64,000 bases of DNA from Magnetospirillum sp. 64-120 (GTDB taxonomy: Bacteria > Pseudomonadota > Alphaproteobacteria > Rhodospirillales > Magnetospirillaceae). The notes beneath the pieces were generated by a model. It made no database searches. It worked only from the letters and a program-made list of their open reading frames with translations, and was not told where the DNA came from. The stretch lies in the NCBI GenBank assembly GCA_001898825.1, contig MKVK01000022.1, positions 49,186-113,185 of the forward strand. The letters run 5' to 3'. A program made the translations under genes and the position numbers. Positions 8,565 to 17,175 of the stretch are shown one piece after another; the first letter of the stretch is position 1; each line of letters starts with the position of its first letter.

Positions 8565-9836
8565 ATGACCGACCCCATCCGCACCCTGATCACCCGCTGG
8601 CGAGACGACGCTGGCGGCACCTACCGCTCCTGGTTCCTCTGGGAGGAGCGGCTGAAAAATTTCCGCTCTATCCGCCGTGGTGTCGCCCAGGTCGTCGCCG
8701 AGATCGAAGCGGGCGCCTTCGGCAACGTCTACAAGGGATCGTCGCTGGAGACCGTGGTCGGAGCCATCGCGGAGCAGCGCCAGATTTTCAAGGGGGCCGA
8801 CCATGCCTTCCTGTGGAAGCCGAAGCTGCGCATCCCCGACATCTACGAGGACCGCGACAACCAGCTGGCGTTCGCCCGGTGCCTCAACGCTTGCGCCTGC
8901 TGCAACGGTGAAGACGGCGTGCTCGACGCCATCCGGCGCCTGGACGCCAAGGGCATCAAAGGCCTGGGTCCGGCTGTCGCCAACCTGCTCTATTTCCACC
9001 ATCCCACCATCGTCCCGCCGTTCAACACCGCGATCGTCAACGGCTACAACGCGCTGACCGGCGCGAAGGTGAAGCTGGGACGCTGGGGTGAATGCCTCGC
9101 CATGCGGGAAGGCGTCATCGCCCTCAACGGCAAGTACCGCGATATTCTCTCCAACGATCTGGGCGCCATTGCGGGGTTCCTCTTCGACATCGGCTCCGGC
9201 CGCTACCCGCCGCCGCCGGTCGAAGACACCGACGCCGCCCGGAAGGCATGGGAAGCCGATCTCGTCCGCGTCCGCGAGGAAGGTGCCAAGGCCGATAAGG
9301 CTTTGGCCGCCGCCCGGCAAGGCGACCTCACCCACACCGAGATCCAAGCCTGGCTGCGCGACCTCGGCCGCGCGCTCGGCTTCGACGTCTGGATTGCGTC
9401 GAACGACCGCAGTCGCTCCTATGGCTCGGGACGTCTCGGCGACGGATGCCTTGAGCTTCTTCCGCCTGCCATCGAGCAGGCCCCCGGTGCCGACGCTATC
9501 CGCCTGATCGATGTCCTGTGGCTCGAACGCGGCCAGGCCAAGGTCGCGGGGGCCTTCGAGGTCGAGCACACTACGTCCATCTATTCGGGCATCGTCCGGC
9601 TGCTGGATCTCGCCCTTGGCGGCGACCTGCATTCCCCCAACGGCCTGTTCCTGGTGGCGCCCGACGACCGCGAAGGCGAAGTTCGCACCCAGCTGGCGCG
9701 CCCGGCCTTCAGCCGTATCGGTGAACTCCAGGTGCGGTTCCTGCCCTACGGCGAGTTGAAGGCCAACCGCGAGATGATGGCGCGGTTCGGCCAGGGCATG
9801 AAGGCGGTCGAGGCCGTGTCGCGGGTGCTTGTCTGA
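8565..9836 (+). CDS. Predicted nuclease: HhH-like N-terminal part plus PD-(D/E)xK-like C-terminal part
   Basis: A 423-residue protein from ATG 8565 (a GTG at 8538 would add 9 residues). The middle of the N-terminal half contains GIKGLGPAVANLLYF followed by PPFNTAIVNG, resembling the helix-hairpin-helix of base-excision glycosylase folds. The C-terminal half has IDVLWLERG and, 13 residues on, FEVEHTTSIYSGIVRLLDLA, which fits the D...ExE core of a restriction-endonuclease fold. It is the first gene of a four-gene unit with two small proteins and an Mrr-like protein. No characterised homologue recognised; a role in DNA defence or island maintenance is inferred from domain outline and context. 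Confidence 0.6.
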   Translation: MTDPIRTLITRWRDDAGGTYRSWFLWEERLKNFRSIRRGVAQVVAEIEAGAFGNVYKGSSLETVVGAIAEQRQIFKGADHAFLWKPKLRIPDIYEDRDNQLAFARCLNACACCNGEDGVLDAIRRLDAKGIKGLGPAVANLLYFHHPTIVPPFNTAIVNGYNALTGAKVKLGRWGECLAMREGVIALNGKYRDILSNDLGAIAGFLFDIGSGRYPPPPVEDTDAARKAWEADLVRVREEGAKADKALAAARQGDLTHTEIQAWLRDLGRALGFDVWIASNDRSRSYGSGRLGDGCLELLPPAIEQAPGADAIRLIDVLWLERGQAKVAGAFEVEHTTSIYSGIVRLLDLALGGDLHSPNGLFLVAPDDREGEVRTQLARPAFSRIGELQVRFLPYGELKANREMMARFGQGMKAVEAVSRVLV

Positions 9837-9838
9837 TC

Positions 9839-10027
9839 ATGGGCACCTTGGTCGTCGACGAGCATCCCGTCCGCGTCATCGTCGTTGAGGCGTTAACCAA
9901 GGCTCTCGCACGGCGGCGAGACAACGCACTGGCCCTGTCGGCGGCCGTGCGCGCCGTGCTCGACGCCCAGCCCGAAATGGGGATTGCCGAAGCATACCAG
10001 TTGGTGGACAGGCTGTGGGTGCGATGA
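9839..10027 (+). CDS. Small protein of the nuclease unit, paralogue A (62 aa)
   Basis: Starts 2 bp after the upstream stop and overlaps the next gene's ATG (ATGA at 10024). Mostly helical. Its C-terminal half, AVRAVLDAQPEMGIAEAYQL, aligns with AVRAVMCAHPGVGEAEAFDL in the next protein, and both end in a Leu-Trp containing segment. The conserved similarity between two adjacent overlapping frames supports both as real genes. Function unknown; small helical partners of nucleases can be regulators or antitoxin-like subunits, but nothing here proves that. Confidence 0.6.
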   Translation: MGTLVVDEHPVRVIVVEALTKALARRRDNALALSAAVRAVLDAQPEMGIAEAYQLVDRLWVR

Positions 10028-10218
10028 ACTCCTCGGACAAAAGCGAACTGCGCAAGGTTGCCGAGGACTCCATCCGGAAGTCCCAAGCGCAGCGCGAAGA
10101 CAGCCCGACCGCCGTCATGCGAGCGGTTCGAGCGGTGATGTGCGCCCACCCAGGCGTTGGAGAGGCGGAAGCCTTCGATCTTGTCTGGTCGCTGTGGCCG
10201 ACGGATGCTCGTCGCTGA
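10024..10218 (+). CDS. Small protein of the nuclease unit, paralogue B (64 aa)
   Basis: ATG at 10024 overlaps the stop of the preceding gene; a GTG at 10015 is also in frame. The protein is 64 residues with a charged N-terminus (SSDKSELRKVAEDSIRKSQA) and a C-terminal half similar to the neighbouring small protein. It ends 17 bp before the Mrr-like gene. Together the two small frames look like a tandem duplication within an operon. Function unknown. Confidence 0.6.
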   Translation: MNSSDKSELRKVAEDSIRKSQAQREDSPTAVMRAVRAVMCAHPGVGEAEAFDLVWSLWPTDARR

Positions 10219-10235
10219 ATTGGATGGGGGGCGGT

Positions 10236-11366
10236 ATGGCGCTGGCGACCAAGACTATCGGGCCGCTGCATCTCGAAGATCTTGAACCTCACCGGTTCGA
10301 GGACCTAGTGCGGCAGTTGCTCTACGACTTCAAGGTTTGGCGTCAAATCGAAGCTACCGGCCGGTCGGGCAGCGATGACGGCTTCGATGTCCGGGCATGG
10401 GAACAAGAGACCCCTTTGGTCGAACAGGTCGACGGCACCGAGGAAGAAGAGGACGCGCCCCTCGCACCCGGGCGCCTGTGGCTTGTCCAATGCAAGCGCG
10501 AGCGCACCGTCGGGCCGGGCAAGTTGGCGGGCTACCTCGACGACATCCCCGAGGAGGAAAGGGGGCGCATTTACGGCGTTATCTTCGCTGCGGCCTGCGA
10601 CTTCTCGAAGAAGGCCCGCGACGTCTTCCTGGCCAAGTGCCGCGAGATGGGCTTCGCCGAGGGGCATCTGTGGGGGAAGGCCGAGATCGAGGACATGCTC
10701 TTTCAGCCGAAAAACGACCACCTGCTTTTCGCCTACACCGGCATCTCGCTTCAGACCCGGCGCCGCACCCTCAAGAGCCAGCTGGCTTCGATCCTGACGA
10801 TGAAGCGGAAGGCGAAGCGCCATCTGGATGAACAGGGGTGGGTGCTGCTCAGGGATCCGGATGACAAGCGGTTTCCTTTCCTCGATGAGGATGAGACCCT
10901 TCCCCGGTACGAACGTGGCCGCTGGCGCGTAGTCCGCTATCTGGGGCTGGCCCACGACGGGTTGCGCTTCTTGGGCGCCCGGCATTTCGCCTACTTGGCT
11001 GAAGATGGCGTTGGCTGGGACTACGCCGAGGCGATGAACGATGCCCATCCTCACCGCCATGACGACCCTTGGTGTTCAGGAGATGAAGACCACGAGGTGC
11101 GGTCCACCGCTTGGGGCATCTGGGAGAAGCTGCCCAAGCATTGTCAGGCTTGGTACGAGATCGCGTTCGTCATCCCACTCGACCGCATCGTGGCGATAGA
11201 CGAGATCGGCGACGACTGGTTTTCCGGCCCGCACCTTTTCGTCCATCTGACAAACTCTGAGACGGCCTATCATCACCTCGAAGTCCCGCCAGCTTACGGG
11301 CAGCGCACCGCGTTTCCGAACAAGGAACACCGTTCGGTTATCTTCCCTCGGTCCGAGAAGGAATGA
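10236..11366 (+). CDS. Mrr-like restriction-endonuclease-fold protein
   Basis: A 376-residue protein with ATG at 10236 after ggggggcggt. Near the N-terminus are RFEDLVRQLLYDF, then GSDDGFDVRA and LWLVQCKRER, which match the helix, Asp and QxK elements of the Mrr_cat (PD-(D/E)xK) fold. The segment between Asp and QxK carries an acidic insert (DGTEEEEDAP). The C-terminal 200 residues (RDPDDKRFPFLDEDE..., HFAYLAEDGVGW) are not recognised. Mrr proteins are DNA-cleaving restriction or defence enzymes. It closes the four-gene unit and is followed by a hairpin, so the unit is probably a self-contained cassette. Confidence 0.65.
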   Translation: MALATKTIGPLHLEDLEPHRFEDLVRQLLYDFKVWRQIEATGRSGSDDGFDVRAWEQETPLVEQVDGTEEEEDAPLAPGRLWLVQCKRERTVGPGKLAGYLDDIPEEERGRIYGVIFAAACDFSKKARDVFLAKCREMGFAEGHLWGKAEIEDMLFQPKNDHLLFAYTGISLQTRRRTLKSQLASILTMKRKAKRHLDEQGWVLLRDPDDKRFPFLDEDETLPRYERGRWRVVRYLGLAHDGLRFLGARHFAYLAEDGVGWDYAEAMNDAHPHRHDDPWCSGDEDHEVRSTAWGIWEKLPKHCQAWYEIAFVIPLDRIVAIDEIGDDWFSGPHLFVHLTNSETAYHHLEVPPAYGQRTAFPNKEHRSVIFPRSEKE

Positions 11367-11367
11367 T

Positions 11368-11390
11368 CGGGAGGGCCAGTCGCCCTCCCG
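11368..11390. terminator. Bidirectional hairpin between convergent genes
   Basis: A 9-bp stem (cgggagggc / gccctcccg) with a 5-nt loop in the 29-bp gap between the Mrr-like gene and the convergent copper-storage gene. There is no long T tract, so efficiency is uncertain. Confidence 0.55.
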
Positions 11391-11395
11391 CCCAA

Positions 11396-11800
11396 TTAGT
11401 GGCTCATGCTTTGCCGGGCCTTATTGCAGGCGTCCTCGCAGGACCGGCAAGCGGTGGCGCAGATTCGGCAATGCTCGTGATCGCTGGCGTGCCGCTCGCA
11501 TTCCTCGGCGCACAGGCGGCAGGCTGTGGCGCAGGCGTCCAGCATGGCCCGGATGACCTGCTCGTTGGAACCGCTGCGCCGGGTTGCGACGGCGCCGGTC
11601 GCCGTGCAGACGTCGGCGCAATCCATGTTGAGCCGAATGCACTGCACCAGTTCGGCCACCATGTCCTCGCCCAGACAGGCGTCGGCGCAGGTAACGCAGG
11701 TCTGGGCGCAGTCGTAACACTGCTCGATGCACTGGATCAGCGCATCGTTGGTGTTGCCCTTCACATGGAGATGGCTGCTGATCATTTCGCGCGCGTGCAT
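11396..11800 (-). CDS. Csp-like four-helix copper-storage protein (DUF326)
   Basis: A 134-residue cytosolic-looking protein. The start at 11800 is chosen because a perfect GGAGG lies 5 nt upstream; the frame stays open to 11845. It has 18 cysteines spaced along predicted helices ([46 protein letters not shown]), the pattern of Csp3-type proteins that hold many Cu(I) ions inside a four-helix bundle. No Tat signal is seen, which fits Csp3 rather than Csp1. It is divergent from the DUF2933/ATPase block and shares its promoter region with a TTAC operator. Confidence 0.85.
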   Translation of the reverse strand: MHAREMISSHLHVKGNTNDALIQCIEQCYDCAQTCVTCADACLGEDMVAELVQCIRLNMDCADVCTATGAVATRRSGSNEQVIRAMLDACATACRLCAEECERHASDHEHCRICATACRSCEDACNKARQSMSH

Positions 11801-11883
11801 GCTGTCCTCCGGGTTGGTGACGGTCGGCTTGGATGCCAACGTCAACGCGGGTTCGAAGGCGCTGTTCGCGGGTGTGGCGCCGG

Positions 11884-11897
11884 TTACAAAAATTTAC
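11884..11897 (+). promoter_or_regulatory. TTAC direct-repeat operator (copy 3)
   Basis: TTAC at 11884 and 11894 (ttacaaaaatttacctg) in the 160-bp divergent region between the copper-storage gene and the DUF2933 gene. It is nearly identical to copy 2 at 7841. It could control both directions. The rest of this intergenic region shows only a good AGGAGG site for 11961. Confidence 0.55.
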
Positions 11898-11960
11898 CTG
11901 CGGTGACATCGACGGCTTACATGGCGGTGGTCAAATAGGGTCGTAGCTTAGGAGGCGACC

Positions 11961-12200
11961 ATGACCGCCCACATGCACTCCGCCCATGACCACGCACCTT
12001 CGTTCTGGCGCCCTCGGACCGGAATCGCCCTGCTGGTGTTCCTGGGCCTCGCCGCCGCTCTGCTGGTCGCCGAACACTGGGCGCACCTGGCTGGCAGCTT
12101 TCCGCTCCTGCTGCTGCTCCTGTGCCCGCTGATGCACCTGTTCATGCACGGTGGCCACGGTCATGGCGGACACGATCACGGCGGCGCCAGGAAGGAGTGA
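11961..12200 (+). CDS. DUF2933 small His-rich membrane protein
   Basis: A 79-residue protein with an AGGAGG site 6 nt before the ATG. One or two TM helices (TGIALLVFLGLAAALLV and FPLLLLLLCPLMHLFM) are flanked by His-rich ends (MHSAHDHAPS and HGGHGHGGHDHGG). This matches the DUF2933 family commonly found next to copper ATPases and methyltransferase-like proteins. Metal binding by the tails is likely; exact role unknown. It is 5 bp before the next gene. Confidence 0.8.
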   Translation: MTAHMHSAHDHAPSFWRPRTGIALLVFLGLAAALLVAEHWAHLAGSFPLLLLLLCPLMHLFMHGGHGHGGHDHGGARKE

Positions 12201-12205
12201 AGGCC

Positions 12206-12871
12206 ATGACCGACACCGTTCCCGCCTATGGTCTGTGGATGCTCGTGGTCATCAACTCGGCCCTGTTCATCCTGTTCGCGTTCAGCTTTTCGAAGCCGCA
12301 GACGAAGCGCGACTGGCGCTCGCTCGGCGCGTTCTCGGCCTTCGTGCTGGCGCTGTTCACCGAGATGTACGGCTTCCCGCTGACCATCTATCTGCTGTCC
12401 GGCTGGCTGGGCAACCGCTACCCGGCGCTCGATCCGTTCAGCCATGAAGCGGGCCATCTGTGGTCGACGCTCCTTGGCCTGAAGGGCGACCCTCACTTCA
12501 ATCTGCTGCATCTCGCCAGCAACTTGCTCATCCTCGGCGGCTTCGTTGTGGTGGCCAAGGCTTGGCACATTCTGCACGCCGCCCAGTCCAAGGGTGAACT
12601 GGCAACGATCGGTCCCTACGCCGTCGTGCGTCATCCCCAGTACGTCGGCTTCGTCGCCGTGCTGCTGGGCTTCCTTCTGCAGTGGCCGACGCTGCTGACG
12701 CTGGCGATGTTCCCCGTTTTGGTCGTCATGTACCTGCGCCTGGCCAAGATCGAAGAGGCCGAAACCCTGCGGCATTTCCCGGTGCGCTATGCCGATTACG
12801 CCGCGCACGTCCCGGCCTTCATCCCCCATTGGGGCGGGGGCAACGGCACTGCCCACCCGCTGCACAAGTGA
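12206..12871 (+). CDS. Membrane methyltransferase-like protein (PEMT/ICMT family)
   Basis: A 221-residue integral membrane protein with about five hydrophobic helices. The C-terminal half has GPYAVVRHPQYVGFVAVLLG and later KIEEAETLRHFPVRYADYA, the S-adenosylmethionine-binding signature of the phospholipid / isoprenylcysteine methyltransferase superfamily (RHPxY ... EExxLxxxF...Y). Such proteins are regularly encoded beside copper ATPases in gram-negative resistance loci, but their substrate there is not known to me. Start after gaaggagtgaaggcc. Confidence 0.75.
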   Translation: MTDTVPAYGLWMLVVINSALFILFAFSFSKPQTKRDWRSLGAFSAFVLALFTEMYGFPLTIYLLSGWLGNRYPALDPFSHEAGHLWSTLLGLKGDPHFNLLHLASNLLILGGFVVVAKAWHILHAAQSKGELATIGPYAVVRHPQYVGFVAVLLGFLLQWPTLLTLAMFPVLVVMYLRLAKIEEAETLRHFPVRYADYAAHVPAFIPHWGGGNGTAHPLHK

Positions 12872-12883
12872 GAGGAGGCTGAT

Positions 12884-15250
12884 ATGGACGCCCATGCCCA
12901 CAGCCATCATCACCATCACCATGGGGACGTCGAGCACGGCGCCGCCACGACAGCGCTCGATCCCGTCTGCGGGATGAGCGTCGATCCGTCGACCGCCGCC
13001 AACAAGCTCGACCACGATGGAGCGCACTTCTTCTTCTGCAGCCCGCACTGCCGGGACAAGTTCGCCGCCGATCCGGCCAAGTACGTCACGCCGCGCTCGG
13101 CCCCGCAGGAGACGCACGACGACGCGACCATCTACACCTGCCCCATGCACCCGCAGATCCGCCAGAAGGGGCCGGGCAATTGCCCAATCTGCGGCATGGC
13201 GCTGGAACCCGAGACGGCGACGGCCGAGACCGGTCCCAATCCCGAACTGGTCGACTTCACCCGCCGCTTCTGGATCGGCACCGCCCTGACGGTGCCGCTG
13301 GTCATCTACGAAATGGCCGTCCATGTGCCGGGTGTCGGCCTGCACAGGATAATCGATTCCAAGGTCGCGCTTTGGACTCAGCTGATCCTGGCGACCCCGG
13401 TGGTGCTGTGGGCAGGTTGGCCGTTGCTGGTACGCGGCTGGCAGTCCTTCGTCCGGCGCCACCTCAACATGTTCTCGCTGATCGCCCTCGGCACCGCCAC
13501 GGCCTACGTGTTCAGTCTGGTTGCGACCTTGGCGCCCAACATCTTCCCGACCGGGTTCCGCAACGCCGAGGGCATTGTCGCCGTCTACTACGAGGCGGCG
13601 GCCGTCATTACCGTGCTGGTGCTGCTCGGCCAGGTCCTCGAACTGCGCGCCCGCGAACAGACCGGCGGCGCCATCCGTGCCTTGTTGAACCTGGCCCCCA
13701 AAACCGCGCGGCGGATCCGCCCGACCGGCGATGACGAGGAAATCGCGCTGTCCGAGGTGCATGTCGGCGACCGCCTGCGTGTCCGCCCAGGTGACGGTGT
13801 GCCGGTCGACGGCGAGGTGCTTGAAGGCCGCAGCGCGGTCGACGAGTCGATGGTCACGGGCGAATCCATGCCGGTGGAGAAGGAGCCGGGCAGCAAGCTG
13901 ATCGGCGGCACCGTCAACGCTACCGGTGCGCTGATCATGCGGGCCGACAAGGTGGGCGCCGACACCATGCTGTCGCGCATCGTCCATATGGTCGCCGAAG
14001 CCCAGCGCAGCCGCGCGCCCATCCAGCGGCTGGCCGACGAGGTTTCCGCCTGGTTCGTCCCCGCCGTCGTCTTGATCGCCCTCCTCGCCTTCGGCGCCTG
14101 GGCAATCTGGGGACCGGAGCCTGCGCTAGCCTATGGGCTAATTGTCGCGGTCTCCGTCCTGATCATCGCCTGCCCGTGCGCGCTCGGCCTGGCCACGCCC
14201 ATGTCCATCATGGTCGGCGTCGGCAAGGGCGCCACCGGGGGCGTGCTGATCAAGAACGCCGAGGCGTTGGAGCGCTTCGAGAAGGTCGACACCATCGTTG
14301 TCGACAAGACCGGAACGCTTACCGAGGGCAAGCCCAAGGTGACGGCCGTCATGGCAGGGCCGGGCTTCGACGAAGCCACCGTGCTGGCGATCGCCGCGTC
14401 GCTGGAGCGGTCCAGCGAGCATCCGCTCGCCGCCGCGATCGTGGCGTCCGCCAAGGATCGCGGGCTGACAGTGGAGGAGGCCGCCGACTTCCAATCGATC
14501 ACCGGCAAGGGCGTCACCGGCATGGTCGTGGGGCGCAAGGTCGCGCTCGGCAACGCCAAGCTGATGGACGACCTGGGTGTGGGTCTGGGGGCGCTGGCCG
14601 GGCAGGCCGATGCGCTCCGCCGCGATGGCGCCACCGCCCTGTTCGCCGCGATCGACGGCAAGCCGGGCGGTGTGATCGCAATCGCCGACCCGATCAAGGC
14701 CAGCACACCGGCCGCGTTGGACGCGCTACGCGCCGAGGGCATCCGTATCGTGATGCTGACCGGCGACAACAAGACTACGGCCCAAGCGGTGGCGGCCAAG
14801 CTCGGCATCGACGACATCGAGGCCGAGGTGCTGCCCGAGGACAAGCACCAGGTCGTGCGCCGGTTGCGTGGCCAGGGGAAAGTTGTGGCCATGGCCGGTG
14901 ATGGCGTCAACGATGCGCCCGCCCTTGCCGAGGCCGACATCGGCATCGCCATGGGCACCGGCACTGAGGTGGCTATCCAAAGCGCGGGGGTGACCCTGGT
15001 GAAGGGTGACCTCGCCGGTATCGCCAGGGCGCGGATATTGAGCCGTGCCACCATGCGGAACATCCGCCAGAACCTGGTGCTGGCCTTCGCCTACAACGCG
15101 GCTGGCATCCCGATCGCAGCGGGCGTGCTCTATCCGGTGTTCGGCTGGCTGCTCAGCCCGATCATCGCCGCCGCCGCGATGGCGCTGAGTTCGGTTTCCG
15201 TCGTCGGCAACGCCCTGCGGCTTCGCCGCGTGCGGCTGGCCGCTCGCTGA
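12884..15250 (+). CDS. copA: Copper-exporting P1B-type ATPase with YHS and heavy-metal domains
   Basis: A 788-residue ATPase. N-terminus: six consecutive His near residues 8-13, a YHS domain (about 26-67, DPVCGM with C29 and later FFCSPHC), and a YTCPMHP heavy-metal-binding domain (85-110) in place of the CxxC HMA domain. Core motifs: TGES 325-328, the Cu(I)-type CPC 430-432, phosphorylated DKTGT 474-478, and HP near 513 in [10 protein letters not shown], then GDGVNDAP. It exports Cu(I)/Ag(I) from cytoplasm to periplasm, where the Cus pump can take over. It lies 12 bp after the methyltransferase-like gene. Confidence 0.92.
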   Translation: MDAHAHSHHHHHHGDVEHGAATTALDPVCGMSVDPSTAANKLDHDGAHFFFCSPHCRDKFAADPAKYVTPRSAPQETHDDATIYTCPMHPQIRQKGPGNCPICGMALEPETATAETGPNPELVDFTRRFWIGTALTVPLVIYEMAVHVPGVGLHRIIDSKVALWTQLILATPVVLWAGWPLLVRGWQSFVRRHLNMFSLIALGTATAYVFSLVATLAPNIFPTGFRNAEGIVAVYYEAAAVITVLVLLGQVLELRAREQTGGAIRALLNLAPKTARRIRPTGDDEEIALSEVHVGDRLRVRPGDGVPVDGEVLEGRSAVDESMVTGESMPVEKEPGSKLIGGTVNATGALIMRADKVGADTMLSRIVHMVAEAQRSRAPIQRLADEVSAWFVPAVVLIALLAFGAWAIWGPEPALAYGLIVAVSVLIIACPCALGLATPMSIMVGVGKGATGGVLIKNAEALERFEKVDTIVVDKTGTLTEGKPKVTAVMAGPGFDEATVLAIAASLERSSEHPLAAAIVASAKDRGLTVEEAADFQSITGKGVTGMVVGRKVALGNAKLMDDLGVGLGALAGQADALRRDGATALFAAIDGKPGGVIAIADPIKASTPAALDALRAEGIRIVMLTGDNKTTAQAVAAKLGIDDIEAEVLPEDKHQVVRRLRGQGKVVAMAGDGVNDAPALAEADIGIAMGTGTEVAIQSAGVTLVKGDLAGIARARILSRATMRNIRQNLVLAFAYNAAGIPIAAGVLYPVFGWLLSPIIAAAAMALSSVSVVGNALRLRRVRLAAR

Positions 15251-15262
15251 AGAGAGGAGGCC

Positions 15263-15294
15263 GCCGCCGCCAGCGTGTCGAGCCTGGCGGCGGC
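15263..15294 (+). terminator. GC-rich hairpin after the Cu ATPase
   Basis: An 11-bp stem (gccgccgccag / ctggcggcggc) with a 10-nt loop, between the ATPase stop and the gene at 15316. No T tract follows, so it may act as an attenuator or mRNA stabiliser instead. Confidence 0.45.
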
Positions 15295-15315
15295 TGGAAC
15301 AAAAAGGAGGTCGCC

Positions 15316-15642
15316 ATGACCACCATGACGCACCCAACAACAGTGACCAGGATCATGTCCTTGGCGGCACCAGCTGACGACGCCGGAATTGCCCGGATGG
15401 CGCAAGGCCAAGGTGTCCTCTCGGTCGAGGTGGTGAAGAACCGCAACGCCCTGCGGCTCACCTACGATTTGAAATTCACGGAACTGGAGGCTCTCGCGCA
15501 CCTCGCCGAAGCATCCGGCCTCAAGCTGTCGACCGGCCTGTTCGCTTGCCTGGGACGGGCCTGGGGCGAGTTCCAAGACGGGAACCTGCGCAACCAGATC
15601 AAGATCGTCCATCAGTGCTGTAGCGTTCCGCCTCGAAGGTGA
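15316..15642 (+). CDS. Hypothetical protein, 108 aa
   Basis: Very good ribosome site (aaaaaggaggtcgcc). The protein has a possible ferredoxin-like alternation of strands and helices: GVLSVEVVKNRNALRLTYDL, then helix ELEALAHLAEASG, which recalls heavy-metal-associated domains but without a CxxC. It ends in IVHQCCSVPPRR with a Cys pair. The family is not recognised with certainty. Following the Cu ATPase directly, it may be an accessory metal protein of the same transcript if the hairpin at 15263 is read through. Confidence 0.6.
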   Translation: MTTMTHPTTVTRIMSLAAPADDAGIARMAQGQGVLSVEVVKNRNALRLTYDLKFTELEALAHLAEASGLKLSTGLFACLGRAWGEFQDGNLRNQIKIVHQCCSVPPRR

Positions 15643-15687
15643 TCGGCGCCCACTCCCTCTACCTGTCGCGCGCAGCTGCAGCTTGAA

Positions 15688-15706
15688 TGAATTGAATGCT
15701 GAATAG
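15688..15706. repeat. TGAATTG-N5-TGAATAG pair downstream of the Fic gene
   Basis: TGAATT at 15688 and TGAATAG at 15700, 12 bp apart, the same period as four pairs upstream of the Fic gene. It lies in the 157-bp gap between the 15316 gene and the convergent Fic gene. An extra TGAAT occurs at 15684 and 15693. The rest of the gap has no other feature visible. Confidence 0.55.
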
Positions 15707-15798
15707 GTGAACTCCCGCAGGTCCGCGCATTTCCAGGACTTCGCTGTTTGGCTCCTTCGCCAATGAATAGGGACCTGAATTGCATTCGGAGGATGCGC

Positions 15799-17175
15799 CT
15801 ACTGCCCGAGGGTGGCTTGAGGGGATTGCGGCAGTTTCGCGTATTCGTCGAAAGCCTTATGAGTGATCCCGTAGGCGACGTGGTTGCCGACATCCAGCGA
15901 CTGGACGATCTCCGACACTCTTTCGCTGAGTTGTAACCTAACGTCTTCTTCGTCCCCGGAAAAATAGGAGACGGCGAACTCTGCTGGATCGATGCGCTCA
16001 CCCTTTTCGGCCGACGCCTTAACAAGGGCCGCCACGCAGGCATAGATGTCTACCCGGCGCCGGAACTCTAGCTCGACCACGGAACGGTCGCGCGCGGCGT
16101 AGGCATCGTAGCGTTTAGCCGACTTAACGTACCCCTCAATGTAGGCATCTTTCAGGATGTCGGTGCGGTTTAGCTCATAAACCCCGAGAAGGCCTTTCAC
16201 GTACTTTCGCTTATCGACATCCATGAACGAAAGAGGAGCAAGTCCGTTCTTTAGCAGAGGGATGTTACAGGCCAGGCGCCCCGTTCTCTTGTTCACATCG
16301 CGGAATGCCTGCAGATAGGAGATGAAAGCCATCAGGAACAGCGATTGCTCGAAAGGGTCCCTGATCTCGGCGGCCTTCAGCGCGATCTGTTCAAGCTCCT
16401 CCTCCAGTTTCTGGGGAATCGCCATTGGCAAATAAGCCGACCCATCGATGCCGTCGACTGGGGTGCGACGGATTACGCCAACTTCGCGTGGGTCCATGTT
16501 GCTGAGACCACGCGAGAGCAAGGCGTGAAGGGTTTTGATCTCCCGGACGTTCACCTCGATGTCGTCGATGTTATCGATGAGATAGGTGATCGCCTCCTTG
16601 TGGTTCAGGATCATCACCGTTTCATCGAGTGCTTTGCCCTCGGCCGCTTGGCCGTATTCGATAAGGACTTTCGTATCGAGATAGGTGTACGTGTTTCCTT
16701 CAAGGGCCGATGAGGCGTAGGCGAGGTCGACCAGCAATTTCTGGGCAATAGCTCTTGAATAGGTGCTTGCCTCCAAGCGCCGCCCGCCGCCCGCCTTTAG
16801 CAGCAGAGCACTCTCCTCGGCGGAGATCCATCTGTCGATATTCGGCCGGTAACCGGAGAGGAACTCAAACTTGTACCCGACTGTGCCTCGCTGATTCGGA
16901 GGCAGACGAAACCAGTCGTGGTATGGATCGCGCTCATAATAGGTGCTCCGCCCCGCCTTCCTTGCGACCACATGGCGGGCGGCCTGGAGCTTCGTCAATC
17001 TGCGAGAAAGTGTAGGCTGGCTGATGGCATGACCCTCCCGAGCCAACGCCGCCAGGAGGTCGCGCGCCGTGTAGCCTGGCAGGCTGTGCCGCAGCAGGTC
17101 GACGATCTTCTCCTCGATATCGTCGAGGCCTCCGTCGTCCTGAATAGGATTTTGAATAGATTGCTCATCCGCCAT
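15799..17175 (-). CDS. Fic-fold protein with N-terminal winged helix and non-canonical active site
   Basis: A 458-residue protein. Residues about 20-80 form a winged helix (ARDLLAALAREGHAISQPTL then SRRLTKLQAARHVVARK). The inhibitory-helix motif S155-x3-E159-G is present in SSALEGNTYTY, typical of class II Fic proteins. The Fic loop, normally HxFxxGNGRxxR, reads QAFRDVNKRTGR (Q289 to R300): the catalytic His is Gln and GNGR is VNKR. AMP-transfer activity by the usual mechanism is therefore unlikely. Repeated TGAATAG pairs lie around the gene and even in its first codons, which suggests DNA binding and autoregulation. Start ATG 17175 with AAGGAA upstream. Confidence 0.8.
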   Translation of the reverse strand: MADEQSIQNPIQDDGGLDDIEEKIVDLLRHSLPGYTARDLLAALAREGHAISQPTLSRRLTKLQAARHVVARKAGRSTYYERDPYHDWFRLPPNQRGTVGYKFEFLSGYRPNIDRWISAEESALLLKAGGGRRLEASTYSRAIAQKLLVDLAYASSALEGNTYTYLDTKVLIEYGQAAEGKALDETVMILNHKEAITYLIDNIDDIEVNVREIKTLHALLSRGLSNMDPREVGVIRRTPVDGIDGSAYLPMAIPQKLEEELEQIALKAAEIRDPFEQSLFLMAFISYLQAFRDVNKRTGRLACNIPLLKNGLAPLSFMDVDKRKYVKGLLGVYELNRTDILKDAYIEGYVKSAKRYDAYAARDRSVVELEFRRRVDIYACVAALVKASAEKGERIDPAEFAVSYFSGDEEDVRLQLSERVSEIVQSLDVGNHVAYGITHKAFDEYAKLPQSPQATLGQ

